A stretch of 14,817 nucleotides of DNA from Thermoproteota archaeon (lineage in GTDB: Archaea; Korarchaeota; Korarchaeia; Korarchaeales; Korarchaeaceae): positions 1-14,817 of the forward strand of contig QMVU01000003.1 of assembly GCA_003661265.1 (NCBI GenBank), read 5' to 3'. Positions 6,688-13,443 of this stretch are shown in pieces. The first letter of the stretch is position 1. Every line of letters begins with the position of its first letter. The position numbers and the translations under genes were made by a program. The notes under the pieces were generated by a model. That model had not been told where the DNA came from. It ran no database searches and saw only the letters and a list, made by a program, of their open reading frames with translations.

Positions 6688-7413
6688 TCAGATAGATATA
6701 ACTATTCCTCTCCCGTACTGTATTACGAAGGGGTAAGCGTTCAGACTGTGGTTAACTCCTCTCATCTTCCTAACATACAGTTCCCTAGAGAAAACCGTCC
6801 CCTCCCTTATTAGACGGAGAACGATAACTCCCGAGGCCAAGAACTCCTCAACTCCATATCTGCTTAGCGTGTTTGTTCCTGTCGGGATCTCAGATGTAGC
6901 TATTGTCGTGACGTTAAGCTCCTCCAAGGAATCGAAGAGCTCTTTAAGGTACATCCTTATGACGTTTTGAGTCCTAAGACCTCCTTCCTCCTCCTTTAGG
7001 ACAAGAGGAGCTATGGGGTCTATCGCAAGCCTTTTCGCGTTCAACTGCTTAATGTGGAGCTTTAGCTCCTCGGCTATGCGCTTGGCACTTATCTCCTTGA
7101 TGTCAGAGAAGAAGGGGGATATCTCAAGTATCATGAGCTTATTTTGATCTATTAGCTCCTCCAAGTCCCAGCCTATTGAGGCCGCGTCCTCTATTATCCT
7201 CTCGGGCTTCTCGTCTATAGTGACGAAGATGCCGCTCTCTCCGAAGTTTCGGGCACCCATGTACAGGAATTGAAGGGCAAAAGTTGTCTTGCACGTCCCG
7301 GTCTCGCCAGCCACAAGGTAAATTCTCCCTCTAGGTAGACCTCCCTCTATGAGCTCGTCGAAGCCCTCTATTCCAGTTCTAACCCTCTCAACTAGGCGGC
7401 CCTTTCCGATCAT
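6688..7413 (-). CDS. KaiC-like ATPase (RadA superfamily), first gene of the switch operon
   Basis: A single-domain KaiC-like ATPase of 241 residues. RTGIEGFDELIEGGLPRG (12-29) leads into Walker A GETGTCKT (36-43), complete except that Cys41 stands where glycine is usual. FVTIDEKPERI carries the acidic pair in the position of KaiC's catalytic glutamates. KRLAIDPIAPL is the Walker B strand, and the C-terminus has YVRKMRGVNHSLNAYPFVI, the family's closing KMRGxxHS...PF motif. It is therefore the best candidate for an active ATPase among the three KaiC-like proteins here. Such proteins form hexamers and often work by phosphorylation or nucleotide-dependent partner binding; the partner here is plausibly the KaiC-GTPase fusion 15 bases downstream. 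ATG at 7411-7413 has no clear ribosome site. A TATA-like sequence about 30 bases upstream (7439-7450) suggests a nearly leaderless mRNA. Confidence 0.9.
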   Translation of the reverse strand: MIGKGRLVERVRTGIEGFDELIEGGLPRGRIYLVAGETGTCKTTFALQFLYMGARNFGESGIFVTIDEKPERIIEDAASIGWDLEELIDQNKLMILEISPFFSDIKEISAKRIAEELKLHIKQLNAKRLAIDPIAPLVLKEEEGGLRTQNVIRMYLKELFDSLEELNVTTIATSEIPTGTNTLSRYGVEEFLASGVIVLRLIREGTVFSRELYVRKMRGVNHSLNAYPFVIQYGRGIVISI

Positions 7414-7438
7414 CTTAGTTCAAAATCCGGCTTGGTAG

Positions 7439-7462
7439 AATTAATAAGTATTCTTTATTTTT
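7439..7462. promoter_or_regulatory. Divergent TATA-like elements between the switch operon and the Pel-like operon
   Basis: The 86-base gap between starts 7413 (minus) and 7500 (plus) is very AT-rich. On the minus strand TACTTATTAATT (7450-7439) is centred about 31 bases from the ATG of the KaiC-like gene. On the plus strand TTTATTTTT (7454-7462) would place a transcript start near 7484, just before the GGAGG at 7488-7492. The close back-to-back placement suggests joint control of both operons. The boxes were judged by eye only. Confidence 0.45.
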
Positions 7463-7487
7463 CTAATTAGTAGCTATTATCATTAAA

Positions 7488-7492
7488 GGAGG
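7488..7492 (+). promoter_or_regulatory. Strong Shine-Dalgarno fixing the GTG start of the TPR-like gene
   Basis: AAAGGAGG ends seven bases before GTG at 7500-7502. No ATG in this frame lies near, so the ribosome site decides the start. It is the strongest ribosome site at the head of a transcript in this window and contrasts with the apparently leaderless divergent gene. Confidence 0.65.
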
Positions 7493-7499
7493 AATCGAA

Positions 7500-7937
7500 G
7501 TGGAGGCCGAGGAGAGCCACTGGTCAATGGGAACTAAACTTGAGAAGGAGGAAAAGTATCAGGAGGCGCTTGAGCACTATCTTAAAGAGGCAGAGATTCA
7601 AAAACAAAGGAATAACATCGCAATGGCAGCTTTATCCCTCCTATCTGCCGCAAAATGTGCGTTAAAGGCTGGAGATAACAAGGCCGCGATGACCCTATTT
7701 GACTTAGCCGGGGATTCTTACGTGAAGTACGCAGAGTCCACCTCCTCCGTATCCCCAAGGTCCTCTATTTGGGGATATAAGATGGCATCGAAGTGTTACA
7801 TGTGGGCGAACAAGTTTGAGAAAGCGGAGAAGGCCTTGGAAACGGCAAATTCTATGGAGGAGAAGCTAGAACCATCCGAAGATCTGGGCGCTGGTGTGCC
7901 TTTGTTTAGGCCATATAGGAAGAAAGGTGGGAAATAA
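7500..7937 (+). CDS. Small TPR/SNAP-like helical repeat protein, first gene of the Pel-like operon
   Basis: A soluble, all-helical protein of 145 residues with no signal peptide. Two or three TPR-like units are visible: residues about 7-40 (WSMGTKLEKEEKYQEALEHY, then LKEAEI), about 41-76 (AALSLLSAAKCALKAGDNKAAMTLFDLAG), and about 92-125 (WGYKMASKCYMWANKFEKAEKALETA). Each has the small-residue spacing (G/A at position 8, A at 20) expected of TPR helices. The short basic tail ends RPYRKKGGK. TPR proteins are protein-binding scaffolds. It stands directly before pelF, 23 bases apart, so it may play the part of PelE, the TPR-bearing partner in bacterial Pel complexes, but without PelE's membrane helices. 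That equivalence is inference from position and fold. It could equally link the KaiC/GTPase switch to the synthase. Confidence 0.8.
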   Translation: MEAEESHWSMGTKLEKEEKYQEALEHYLKEAEIQKQRNNIAMAALSLLSAAKCALKAGDNKAAMTLFDLAGDSYVKYAESTSSVSPRSSIWGYKMASKCYMWANKFEKAEKALETANSMEEKLEPSEDLGAGVPLFRPYRKKGGK

Positions 7938-7960
7938 CTGGAGGGATCCCCCTGCTAAGG

Positions 7961-9424
7961 GTGGTCATGACATCAGAGGGCACTTATCCCTACTTCAGGG
8001 GAGGAGTGAGCACTTGGACTCATAATCTCATCAAGAAGCTTCCAGACATAGAATTCTACATAGTTTCAATAGTTCCCAGTCCCTTCTTCAGGATCTCATA
8101 TGACCTGCCAAGGAACGTGAGGGGCTTAGTGACGATCCCATTATGGGGAGAGGAACAGCCCGGAGAGCACTTCAGCCCCTCATGCCTCTCGGTTCTTAGA
8201 AGGGTCATTAGGACAGGAACGAGCGAAGTGGAAGAGGAGTTCATTCCAAGCTTCAAGGACTTCCTAGAAGAGGTTCTCTCCGGGGGAAAGAATCCTAGAA
8301 GAATGGGAGAAGCACTTACAGCCATGCGAAAGTTCTTCGAAGATCATGAGTACAAGAAGACCTTTAAGAGCGAAGCTCTCTGGAAGCTATACATCTCAAA
8401 ACTCGGAGAGGACAAGCTTTACTCCAACATGGAGGTTTCTGAACTAATAGATCTCGCGAGGGTCCTACAGCACTTCCTTAGAGTTCTCATATTTCCGTTT
8501 CCTGAAGGAGACGTGTACCACTCCTCAGCCGCTGCCCTTTGTGGAGTTCCAGCAATAGTATCAAAGGTGAAAGAGGACATCCCTTACCTCCTGACGGAAC
8601 ACGGCTTGTACTTCAGAGAGAGAATACTGGACACAGTTAGGTTAGTTAAGAGCCTTCCAGCCAAGATATTCTGGCTAAATCTGTTTCGAGCAATTGTCTT
8701 GGCCAATTACAACTATGCTGACAAGATTTCCCCCGTCTGTAGCTTCAACGTAAACTGGGAGAGGGAGTTCGGCATCAAGGAGGGGAAAATCGAGGTGATA
8801 TACAACGGGATAGATGTGAACAGGTTCAGGCCCTTGAACGTTAGGAGAGACGAGGACGTAAAGCGCATAATCCTCATGGCAAGAGTCGATAAGCTTAAGG
8901 GAATAATCGATATGGTTGAGGCCTTCAGCTACGTGAAGGAGGAGGTTAGGAATGCCGTCTGTCAAGTGTTTGGTCCCATAGTGGACAAGGAATATTACGC
9001 AGCCTGCATGAGGAAGGTCAAAGAGCTTGGGTTAGAGGACTCCTTCTTATTCATGGGCCCGACCAATCAGCCTGAAGTGGAGTACAACAGAGCCGATGTT
9101 GTCGCTCTTCCAAGTATATCTGAGGGGTTCCCCTATGCTGTGGTTGAGGCGATGGCCTGTGGTCGTCTCGTTGTAGCTACAGACGTGGGAGGGGTGAGGG
9201 AGGCGCTAGAGGGTTGCGGAATAGTCGTCCCACCTAGACAGCCGAGAGAACTAGGTAAGGCGATTTCGGAAGCCCTTCTAGATGAGGAGATGAGGAAAGA
9301 GCTGGGTATGAAGGCTAGGGAGAAAGCTGTGAGGCTGTACTCTGAGGAGAGATTCTTGGCCGACTATCTGCGCTCGTATGTCGAGCTTCTATCTGAGAAG
9401 AAGATCGGAGGGATGTCGAAATGA
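7961..9424 (+). CDS. pelF: Pel polysaccharide glycosyltransferase PelF (GT4)
   Basis: The 487-residue protein matches PelF along its length. The N-terminus SEGTYPYFRGGVSTWTHNLI (5-24) is the family's hallmark; bacterial PelF has nearly the same EGTYPYVRGGVSSW motif. LLTEHGLYFRERI (210-222) is the TEHG motif. VIYNGIDVNRF (279-289), ARVDKLKG (307-314) with donor-contacting Arg308 and Lys residues, FGPIVDKEYY (337-346), and EX7E SEGFPYAVVEAM (Glu388, Glu396) form the donor domain. Bacterial PelF is the cytosolic synthase that uses UDP-GlcNAc/UDP-GalNAc type donors for the Pel polymer; whether this archaeal protein keeps that donor is unknown. Start GTG at 7961 has GGAGGG rather far upstream (7940-7945). 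An ATG at 7967 is a possible alternative, and the frame is open further upstream. Its stop overlaps the next start (ATGA at 9421-9424), so translation with pelG is coupled. Confidence 0.93.
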   Translation: MVMTSEGTYPYFRGGVSTWTHNLIKKLPDIEFYIVSIVPSPFFRISYDLPRNVRGLVTIPLWGEEQPGEHFSPSCLSVLRRVIRTGTSEVEEEFIPSFKDFLEEVLSGGKNPRRMGEALTAMRKFFEDHEYKKTFKSEALWKLYISKLGEDKLYSNMEVSELIDLARVLQHFLRVLIFPFPEGDVYHSSAAALCGVPAIVSKVKEDIPYLLTEHGLYFRERILDTVRLVKSLPAKIFWLNLFRAIVLANYNYADKISPVCSFNVNWEREFGIKEGKIEVIYNGIDVNRFRPLNVRRDEDVKRIILMARVDKLKGIIDMVEAFSYVKEEVRNAVCQVFGPIVDKEYYAACMRKVKELGLEDSFLFMGPTNQPEVEYNRADVVALPSISEGFPYAVVEAMACGRLVVATDVGGVREALEGCGIVVPPRQPRELGKAISEALLDEEMRKELGMKAREKAVRLYSEERFLADYLRSYVELLSEKKIGGMSK

Positions 9425-10965
9425 CAATAGAAATATTATCCGAGCTAGATAGCTTGGCAATGGCTGTCCTGGAGATAGAAGAGGACATCAAGGACTACAT
9501 GCAGGTCGCAGCCATACTGGAATCCCTCGGGATCACGAGGGAGATAGCTAGGAGCTACGGGTTTGAAGACGTCTTCTCCCTCTCCAAGGCTGTAATGGAG
9601 TTGATAGACTACTACAAATCCAGGCAAGAGACGGTTAGTGAGGAAAAGAGGTCACTTACTGAAAAGCTTAAGGAAGGCGTCGTTCTCTTTCTCTTAGGGC
9701 TACTCTCAGGCTCCCCTTGGCTTTTATCCACGATATCCTTCTCTCTAACAGGGGTATCTCTTTATTCCATTGTCAACGCGGACATAAAGGTAGCTACGGT
9801 CATAGGCCTTGCTCTCATAGCTAGTCTCCTCGCTACCTCAGGCATACAGTCTGTCTTCATGCGGAAGGTTCTTTTCTACACGTATCAACTTGCTTATGGC
9901 GTTGCGCTTAGGTTCTTGACTCTCTATTATCTGATTGGAACTTCTACCGTCATATTTTCCGGAATCTTATTTTACCTCCTGCTTTCCCCGGTCTTTCCTC
10001 CGAACCTAACCTCCCTTGGGTTGATTTACTTCTTAGCCCTGTCCATGCTCTGGTTAGCAACGGCCCCTCTTTACGCACTTAAGAAGTACACTGTCCTCTT
10101 CTTAGTTTTCGTTATGGCACTTTTCGTGGTTAACGTTGCCCTCTACGAGAGCTCATTGGATTTCGTAAGGGCTCACATCTACGGGATTTTCTTCGGGATT
10201 TTAGCTAGCATGATCTACCTTTTCGTCTATATTTATGTCAGGTTCACTTTGATAAGGGCTGTGAGTGAGGAGACTGTTGTTAGGTTACCAAGCCTCTCTC
10301 TGACGCTATTGTTGGGAACCCCCTACTTCATCGCATCCGTTTTGTACTTCCTGCTCATCGTGGCCGATCAACTTGTAGTTTGGACGAGGGTAGGAAGTCC
10401 CCTTTTGATGGACTTAAACTACGAAACAGGAAAGAACTTGGCCCTTCTCATACTTCCACCGCTCTTCGGCCTCGTTCACTACTTCTTAATCAAGTTGTAT
10501 AAGCTCATTGAGGAAGGGGGTAGGTCTAGGATCAGGGATCGAATAGAATACTGCAGAACTGTCGTTTCTTTCTATAAGAGGGCTATTTTCTCGGTGATCA
10601 TAGCCGGTACTTTAATTCTGCTCCTGATATACTTCCTCTCATTAAAAGGAAAGGTAGTTTGGAAAGTTTCTGAGGAGTCCCTCCTAGTTTTAAGGGCGGC
10701 GGGAATTGGGAATATCCTCCTTGCTGTTGTGCTGATAAACTCCCTCATATCATTTTACCTCTATAGGCCAAAACTCATGCTCTACTCCCTGCTTCTGGGC
10801 TTAATTCTCAACTTGGCCCTTAGTTTCTTGATCTCCCAGAGGTACGGGATATATTACGCCTCGTTAAGCTATCTGCTTGGGTGCTTAGCCTCTGGGGTTG
10901 TCTCTTCACTTCAAATAATCAGAAGTTTGAGGAGAATAGATTATTATTACTACACGGCGTTTTAG
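9421..10965 (+). CDS. pelG: PelG-like polysaccharide transporter (MOP superfamily) with extra N-terminal domain
   Basis: The 514-residue protein has about 12 membrane helices beginning near residue 85 (roughly 85-118, 122-142, 152-190, 198-220, 222-242, 250-275, 290-320, 338-360, 388-408, 422-447, 450-471 and 478-500). It matches PelG at several points: SGSPWLLS (96-103) like the PelG SGPWLLT motif before helix 1, ADQLVVWT (315-322) like the D-x-x-V-F-W region, and the C-terminal RRIDYYYYTAF, like the YHTF end of PelG. Bacterial PelG is the flippase-like inner-membrane component that moves the Pel chain outward. Residues 1-84 are a cytosolic helical extension (VAAILESLGI...ARSYGFEDVFSLSKAVMELI) that I do not recall from bacterial PelG. 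The start ATG overlaps the PelF stop, with GGAGGG (9407-9412) eight bases upstream. Co-translation with PelF is strong support for the pairing. Confidence 0.85.
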   Translation: MTIEILSELDSLAMAVLEIEEDIKDYMQVAAILESLGITREIARSYGFEDVFSLSKAVMELIDYYKSRQETVSEEKRSLTEKLKEGVVLFLLGLLSGSPWLLSTISFSLTGVSLYSIVNADIKVATVIGLALIASLLATSGIQSVFMRKVLFYTYQLAYGVALRFLTLYYLIGTSTVIFSGILFYLLLSPVFPPNLTSLGLIYFLALSMLWLATAPLYALKKYTVLFLVFVMALFVVNVALYESSLDFVRAHIYGIFFGILASMIYLFVYIYVRFTLIRAVSEETVVRLPSLSLTLLLGTPYFIASVLYFLLIVADQLVVWTRVGSPLLMDLNYETGKNLALLILPPLFGLVHYFLIKLYKLIEEGGRSRIRDRIEYCRTVVSFYKRAIFSVIIAGTLILLLIYFLSLKGKVVWKVSEESLLVLRAAGIGNILLAVVLINSLISFYLYRPKLMLYSLLLGLILNLALSFLISQRYGIYYASLSYLLGCLASGVVSSLQIIRSLRRIDYYYYTAF

Positions 10966-10974
10966 GGTGATATC

Positions 10975-11928
10975 TTGGTATTTGGAAGCGTTTTGGTTTC
11001 CGGAGGGGCTGGTTTTATAGGTAGTCACATAGTTGAGCTTCTGTTAAGTAGGAATGAAGTAGAGAGGGTTTTGGTCCTAGATAACTTCTTTACCGGAAAG
11101 CTTGACAACTTAAAGCCCTTTCTCAAAGACCAAAGGCTGAAAATTGTCAGGGGGGACATAAGGAACAGGGATCTCGTGAAGAAACTCATAAAAGAAGTGG
11201 ATTTCGTTTTTCATCAAGCTGCTATAGTTTCCGTCCCGCTTTCCATAAAGGAACCAGAGTTAACCAACGATGTTAACGTTAACGGGACGATTAACTTACT
11301 TGAGGCAGCTTTAGACTCCGATATCGAGAGGTTCGTCTACGCCTCTTCCTGTGCTATTTACGGAAACCCGGACTCCCTCCCAATTAGGGAGGAGAGCAGG
11401 ATAGATCCTCTCTCTCCCTATGCTGCATCCAAGTTAGCGGCTGAATCATATTGTAGGGCCTTTTATCAAAGCTACGGCCTCAAGACCGTTTGTCTGAGGT
11501 ACTTCAACGTTTACGGACCTAGGCAGGCTGGCGGAGCGTATAGCGGAGTGATCTCCATCGTCATGAGACAGATCCTTGAAGGGAAGTCCCTCACGATAAG
11601 GGGAGACGGAAGTCAGACCAGGGATTTTGTCTTCGTTAAGGATGTAGCGGAGGCAAACTTGTTAGCCTCTGAAAGAGATGAGGCAGTGGGAAAGGTCTTT
11701 AATATAGGAACTGGCAAGGCGATAACCATTAAGGAGCTTGCTGAGATTATATCCAGCATAACAGGAAGAAACACAGGCATTAAGTACGTTCCTATGCTGA
11801 AAGGAGAGGTTCTACACAGCGTAGCCGACATCACACTAGCTAGGAGGGTGTTAGGTTATAACCCTAAGTTCACGCTTGAAGAAGGGCTGAGAAGAACGTT
11901 CAAGTGGCTTGCGGCAGATGAGGAGTGA
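10975..11928 (+). CDS. NAD-dependent UDP-sugar 4-epimerase (extended SDR, GalE/PelX-like)
   Basis: A complete extended short-chain dehydrogenase of 317 residues, cytosolic. The NAD-binding motif GGAGFIGSH spans 10-18, Asp36 ends beta-2 (VLVLDNFFTG), the catalytic Ser lies in YASSCAIYGNP (Ser124/125), and Tyr149 and Lys153 form YAASK. LRYFNVYGPRQ (174-184) and DGSQTRDFVFVKDVA (211-225) are typical of UDP-glucose and UDP-GlcNAc 4-epimerases. As the last gene of the pelF-pelG operon (nine-base gap) it probably supplies the donor sugar. Bacterial Pel is rich in GalNAc, and PelX, a UDP-GlcNAc 4-epimerase, is found in some Pel loci, so UDP-GlcNAc to UDP-GalNAc is a fair guess; UDP-Glc to UDP-Gal cannot be excluded. 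The TTG start at 10975 follows GGTGAT and places the NAD motif at the normal distance from the N-terminus. Confidence 0.9.
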   Translation: MVFGSVLVSGGAGFIGSHIVELLLSRNEVERVLVLDNFFTGKLDNLKPFLKDQRLKIVRGDIRNRDLVKKLIKEVDFVFHQAAIVSVPLSIKEPELTNDVNVNGTINLLEAALDSDIERFVYASSCAIYGNPDSLPIREESRIDPLSPYAASKLAAESYCRAFYQSYGLKTVCLRYFNVYGPRQAGGAYSGVISIVMRQILEGKSLTIRGDGSQTRDFVFVKDVAEANLLASERDEAVGKVFNIGTGKAITIKELAEIISSITGRNTGIKYVPMLKGEVLHSVADITLARRVLGYNPKFTLEEGLRRTFKWLAADEE

Positions 11929-12074
11929 AGAGTTAAGAGGTCATGTTTTTCTTAGAGATGTCGGTGTCGAGAAAATATAAAACTCCATGAGAAGACAAGT
12001 TTCGGACAAGCTGTCTTTCATTTTGTAGGAATCAGTTCTTCTCTTTTACCTAATTGTAACTCAATGATGTGTCA

Positions 12075-12084
12075 TTATTTAAAT
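12075..12084 (+). promoter_or_regulatory. TATA box of the HMG-CoA reductase gene
   Basis: TTATTTAAAT is an excellent archaeal TATA box. Its centre is about 28 bases before the ATG at 12108, which would give a leaderless or nearly leaderless mRNA. A second, weaker TATA-like stretch, AAAATATAAAA (11972-11982), lies about 95 bases further upstream in the 140-base intergenic gap. The first box lies inside the longer reading frame that starts at GTG 12069, an argument against that start. Confidence 0.6.
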
Positions 12085-12107
12085 GGGAGATCGAGGCAAA
12101 AAGAGGT

Positions 12108-13382
12108 ATGAAATCCTCCAGGGTTCCTGGATTCTACAAACTACCTATAGAGGAAAGGGTTAAGATAGTGGAGGAGTTTGCCGATCTAACAGACGAAGAA
12201 ACTGAACTCCTCCTAAAAGTGGGAAATCTGAAGCTAGATATAGCAGATCGCATGATAGAGAACGTTATAGGGACATGGCCCCTGCCCTTGGGAATTGCAG
12301 TCAACTTCAAGATAAACGGGAAGGATTACATGATTCCAATGGCGATAGAAGAGCCTTCTGTGGTCGCTGCTGCAAGTAATGCTGCGAAGATGGCCCGTCC
12401 AGGAGGAGGGTTCTTCGCTGAGGCCACAGAACCCATCATGATAGGTCAGGTTCAGCTCGTTGGTGTCAAGGATCCAGAGGAGGCGAAGAGAGTTATACTA
12501 GAAAATAAGGATCAGATACTGGAGATCGCAAACGAACAGGACCCGATTTTAGTTAAACTAGGTGGTGGGGCTAAGGACCTTGAGGTAAGGATTCTAGAGA
12601 CAGAGGTGGGTCCTATGGTTATAACACACCTCCTCGTAGACGTCAGAGATGCCATGGGCGCAAATGCCGTCAACACGATGGCGGAAGCGGTTGCTCCTAC
12701 AATAGAGAGGCTTACTGGAGGGAGAGTGTATTTGAGGATAATTTCGAACCTGGCTGATAGGAGAATTGCAAGGGCAAGAGCTGTATTCAAGAAGGAGGCA
12801 ATAGGAGGAGAGGAAGTAGTTGACGGAATAATAGCAGCTTATGCCTTTGCTGCAAACGATCCCTACAGAGCCTGCACACACAATAAGGGGATAATGAACG
12901 GGGTCATTGCTTTAGCCAGAGCTACCGGTCAAGACACTAGAGCTCTTGAAGCTGGCGCACACGCTTACGCTGCACGCAGCGGAAGGTACTCTCCCCTATC
13001 TAAGTGGTGGAAGAACGAGGATGGAGATCTTGAGGGCTACTTGGAGATGCCGATAGCAGTTGGCACGGTCGGGGGAATAACTAGGGTCCACCCACTGGCA
13101 AAGCTATGTCTAAAGATTCTCGGAGTGAAATCAGCAAGAGAGCTAGCTCAGGTAATGGTGTCTGTAGGCTTAGCTCAGAACTTCGCTGCCCTAAGGGCGC
13201 TTGCAACAGAGGGCATACAGGCAGGCCACATGAAGCTTCATGCAAGGAACGTGGCAATGGCAGCTGGCGCTAAACCAGAAGAGGTAGACCTGGTAGTTGA
13301 GAGGCTGATAAGAGAGAAAAAGATAAGATTAGATAGAGCAAAAGAGATTTTGGAGGAGATAAGGGGCTCATCTGGCTCATGA
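12108..13382 (+). CDS. Hydroxymethylglutaryl-CoA reductase, class II (bacterial type)
   Basis: HMG-CoA reductase makes mevalonate from HMG-CoA with NAD(P)H, the committed step toward archaeal isoprenoid lipids. Counting from ATG 12108 gives 424 residues, close to the 428 of Pseudomonas mevalonii HMGR. Class II motifs are all present: [19 protein letters not shown] with the catalytic Glu (82 in this numbering), DAMGAN (181-186), THNKGIMNG with the catalytic Lys260, GQDTRA with Asp276, and [14 protein letters not shown] with the catalytic His374. There is no membrane anchor, so it is cytosolic. The frame could open at GTG 12069, but [12 protein letters not shown] from ATG 12108 lines up with the MSLDSRLPAF start of the Pseudomonas enzyme, and a TATA box sits at 12075-12084. 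Most archaea use class I HMGR, so a class II enzyme points to an old transfer. Direction (synthesis or degradation) and cofactor cannot be read from sequence. Confidence 0.92.
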   Translation: MKSSRVPGFYKLPIEERVKIVEEFADLTDEETELLLKVGNLKLDIADRMIENVIGTWPLPLGIAVNFKINGKDYMIPMAIEEPSVVAAASNAAKMARPGGGFFAEATEPIMIGQVQLVGVKDPEEAKRVILENKDQILEIANEQDPILVKLGGGAKDLEVRILETEVGPMVITHLLVDVRDAMGANAVNTMAEAVAPTIERLTGGRVYLRIISNLADRRIARARAVFKKEAIGGEEVVDGIIAAYAFAANDPYRACTHNKGIMNGVIALARATGQDTRALEAGAHAYAARSGRYSPLSKWWKNEDGDLEGYLEMPIAVGTVGGITRVHPLAKLCLKILGVKSARELAQVMVSVGLAQNFAALRALATEGIQAGHMKLHARNVAMAAGAKPEEVDLVVERLIREKKIRLDRAKEILEEIRGSSGS

Positions 13383-13443
13383 CAAGGAATTGTAGGGCAT
13401 GAACCTGCTTTCTGAATTGATAAGCTGTTTTTATGAGAGAACC

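Noticed and set aside
6688-7413. Circadian KaiC clock protein
   Set aside because: Only one KaiC domain of about 240 residues is present, with no KaiA or KaiB nearby; it belongs to the broad archaeal KaiC-like superfamily.
4065-7413. Archaellum (ArlH) or gas-vesicle (GvpD) locus, given several KaiC-like proteins
   Set aside because: No archaellin, ArlI, ArlJ, GvpA or other partner gene is in the window.
11929-12068. Possible small RNA gene in the gap before the HMG-CoA reductase gene
   Set aside because: A TATA-like stretch is present (11972-11982), but no stable stem, tRNA fold or box C/D pattern could be seen in the remaining bases.
13383-13443. Bidirectional terminator between the convergent genes
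   Set aside because: Only a run of five T is present on the plus strand (near 13430) and no convincing stem or T-run on the minus strand.
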